Source of the DNA: Actinobacteria bacterium OK074
GTDB lineage: Bacteria > Actinomycetota > Actinomycetes > Streptomycetales > Streptomycetaceae
DNA: 64,000 nt
Direction: 5' to 3'
Assembly (NCBI GenBank): GCA_001298575.1
Contig: LJCV01000253.1
Coordinates: forward strand, 1 to 64,000
Shown here: piece after piece, positions 62,563-64,000 of the stretch
Numbering within the stretch: position 1 is the stretch's first letter
Layout of the letters: the number at the start of each line of letters is the position of its first letter
The notes under the pieces: model-generated
Told to the model about the DNA's origin: nothing
What the model saw: only the letters and a program-made list of their open reading frames with translations
Databases searched by the model: none
Made by a program: the position numbers and the translations under genes

Positions 62563-63177
62563 GTGCCGACCAAGAAGAAGCCCCAGGTGACCGCCGCGAC
62601 CCCCGGCCGCCGCCGCGAACTCCTCGCCACCGCGGCCGAGGTGTTCGCCGAACAGGGCTACAACGCCACCACCGTACGCACCATCGCCGACCACGCCGGA
62701 ATGCTCGCGGGCAGCCTCTACTACCACTTCGACTCCAAGGAATCGATGCTGGAAGAGATCCTGCGCACCTTCCTCGACGAACTGTGGCACGGCTACGACA
62801 CCGTCCTGGACGCCGAGTTGGGCCCCCGGGAAACCCTGGAGGCGCTGGTCACCGAGTCGTTCCGGGAGATCGACCGGCACCGCGCGGCCGTCGCGATCTA
62901 CCAGAAGGAGTCCCGGCACCTCGTCGCGCAGGAGCGGTTCGCGTTCCTCGCCGAGTCGCAACGCCGGTTCGAGAAGGCGTGGTTGGCCACCCTGGAACGC
63001 GGAGTGGCCGCCGACGTCTTCCGCGCCGACCTCGACATGCGGCTCACCTACCGGTTCGTGCGCGACACCGTGTGGGTCGCCGCGTCCTGGTACCGGCCGG
63101 GCGGACAGCACAGCCCGGAGGAGATCGCCCGGCAGTACCTGTCGATGCTGCTCGACGGGATCGCCGTACGCAACTGA
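62563..63177 (+). CDS. TetR-family regulator (KstR2-like)
   Basis: Repressor of 204 residues. The TetR helix-turn-helix is RRRELLATAAEVFAEQGYNATTVRTIADHAGMLAGSLYYHFDSKESMLEEIL (residues 14-65); the AGMLAGSLYYHF recognition part is that of KstR2. The C-terminal ligand domain is helical. KstR2 is released by HIP-CoA in mycobacteria; the same ligand is inferred here. CACAAT (62551-62556) ends six bases before GTG 62563, so the message is probably leaderless. Confidence 0.85.
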   Translation: MPTKKKPQVTAATPGRRRELLATAAEVFAEQGYNATTVRTIADHAGMLAGSLYYHFDSKESMLEEILRTFLDELWHGYDTVLDAELGPRETLEALVTESFREIDRHRAAVAIYQKESRHLVAQERFAFLAESQRRFEKAWLATLERGVAADVFRADLDMRLTYRFVRDTVWVAASWYRPGGQHSPEEIARQYLSMLLDGIAVRN

Positions 63178-63207
63178 CAACAAAATCAGCTGAGTTGGGG
63201 AGTCGCC

Positions 63208-64000
63208 ATGGCCGAGGCATACATCGTCGAAGCGGTCCGCACGCCCGTCGGGCGACGCGGCGGGGGACTGGCCGGGGTCCATCCCGCCGACCTCGGCGCG
63301 CACGTCCTCACCGCGCTCGTCGAACGCTCCGGGATCGACCCGGCGGCCGTCGAGGACGTCATCTTCGGCTGCCTGGACGCCGTCGGGCCGCAGGCCGGGG
63401 ACATCGCGCGCACCAGCTGGCTGGCCGCCGGACTCCCGGAAGAGGTGCCCGGCACGACCGTCGACCGGCAGTGCGGATCCTCCCAGCAGGCCCTGCACTT
63501 CGCCGCCCAGGCCGTCCTGTCCGGCACCCAGGACCTGGTGGTCGCGGGCGGCGTGCAGAACATGTCGATGATCCCCATCGCCTACGCCACCCGCCAGGCC
63601 GCCGTCCAACTCGGCCTCACCGACGGCCCGTTCGCGGGCAGCACCGGCTGGCGTGCCCGCTACGGCGACCGCCCGGTCAACCAGTTCGCGGGCGCCGAGA
63701 TGATCGCCGCCAAGTGGGGCATCACCCGCGAGGACCAGGAGGAATTCGCGCTGGGCTCCCACCGGCGGGCCTTGCGCGCCCTGGACGAGGGCCACTTCGA
63801 CCGCGAGACCGTGCCCTACGGCCCCGTCGCCGTCGACGAAGGGCCGCGCCGCGACACCTCGTTGGCGAAGATGGCCGCCCTGAAACCCGTCGTCGACGGC
63901 GGCACCGTCACCGCCGCCTGCTCCTCCCAGGTGTCCGACGGGGCCGCCGCCCTGCTGATCGCCTCCGAACAGGCCGTCCAGGAACACGGGTTGACCCCAC
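63208..64000 (+). CDS. Acetyl-CoA acetyltransferase (FadA6-like thiolase), truncated by window end
   Basis: N-terminal 264 residues of a thiolase. The nucleophile Cys89 is in TTVDRQCGSSQQALHFAAQ. IVEAVRTPVGRRGGGLAGVHPADLG opens the protein, GGVQNMSMIPI follows the active site, and TVTAACSSQVSDGAAALLIAS begins the second half. GGGGAG lies five bases before ATG 63208. As the gene after kstR2, it corresponds to fadA6 of the HIP pathway, which splits a beta-ketoacyl-CoA. The remaining ~120 residues lie beyond the window. Confidence 0.9.
   Translation, partial: MAEAYIVEAVRTPVGRRGGGLAGVHPADLGAHVLTALVERSGIDPAAVEDVIFGCLDAVGPQAGDIARTSWLAAGLPEEVPGTTVDRQCGSSQQALHFAAQAVLSGTQDLVVAGGVQNMSMIPIAYATRQAAVQLGLTDGPFAGSTGWRARYGDRPVNQFAGAEMIAAKWGITREDQEEFALGSHRRALRALDEGHFDRETVPYGPVAVDEGPRRDTSLAKMAALKPVVDGGTVTAACSSQVSDGAAALLIASEQAVQEHGLTP

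Overview
The window is high-GC DNA with GTG/TTG starts, leaderless-type promoters and gene sets typical of Streptomyces. Examples are a 1179-residue DnaE, split his and trp clusters that lack trpF, a TrpM-type small protein and a GltB/GltD pair. The gene order from the phoD-type phosphatase through dnaE, his, trp and lgt to gltBD follows, as far as I recall, the conserved core order of Streptomyces coelicolor. I could not run any search, so every family name rests on motifs read by eye.

Layout. (1) 1-1191: an IS630-family insertion sequence bounded by inverted repeats and TA dinucleotides. (2) 1307-23880: housekeeping and envelope genes. These are a CPA1 antiporter, SDR, MscS channel, dienelactone-hydrolase-like protein, PhoD phosphatase, DsbA-like protein, DUF2252 protein, dnaE, an NYN-domain protein, an ABC exporter, YbaK, a LON-domain protein and a large membrane protein with a beta-helix-like ectodomain. 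(3) 24142-29915: a translationally coupled histidine operon, hisD-hisC-hisB-(54-aa membrane protein)-hisH-priA-ridA-hisF. (4) 30043-32679: an ArsR/MFS pair behind a 19-bp operator-like palindrome, and a DinB-like protein. (5) 32827-40078: hisI, trpE, three small membrane proteins, trpC, trpM, trpB and trpA. PriA is expected to supply both the HisA and the missing TrpF activity. (6) 40185-49910: a second DsbA-like protein, lgt, an ADP-ribosylglycohydrolase, and gltB-gltD behind a 617-bp upstream region with GlnR-like sites.

(7) 50094-57846: an accessory-looking exopolysaccharide locus between gltD and a GH46 chitosanase. One operon encodes an 80-aa membrane peptide, a processive GT2 synthase, a UDP-GlcNAc 2-epimerase with a repeat tail, and a membrane-anchored jelly-roll-like protein. 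The divergent operon encodes an exported DUF2334 deacetylase-like protein and a TIM-barrel glycosidase lipoprotein. Together they resemble a synthase-dependent polysaccharide system whose exact combination I do not recognise; it is the best candidate here for an undescribed system.

(8) 57975-64000: an isolated cytochrome bc1 b-subunit gene, then a catabolic cluster of two acyl-CoA dehydrogenases, an SDR, a TetR regulator and a thiolase. It matches the KstR2 (steroid C/D-ring, HIP) gene set in content, and its divergent promoter carries a 13/14 match to the KstR2 operator motif. The thiolase gene runs off the window end.

Regulatory highlights are a near-perfect RecA-independent DNA-damage promoter motif (tTGTCRgtg-N8-TAnnnT) in front of dnaE and a partial copy in front of the dienelactone-hydrolase-like gene, many leaderless-type starts, and strong hairpin terminators. 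I saw no tRNA, rRNA, CRISPR array or origin.
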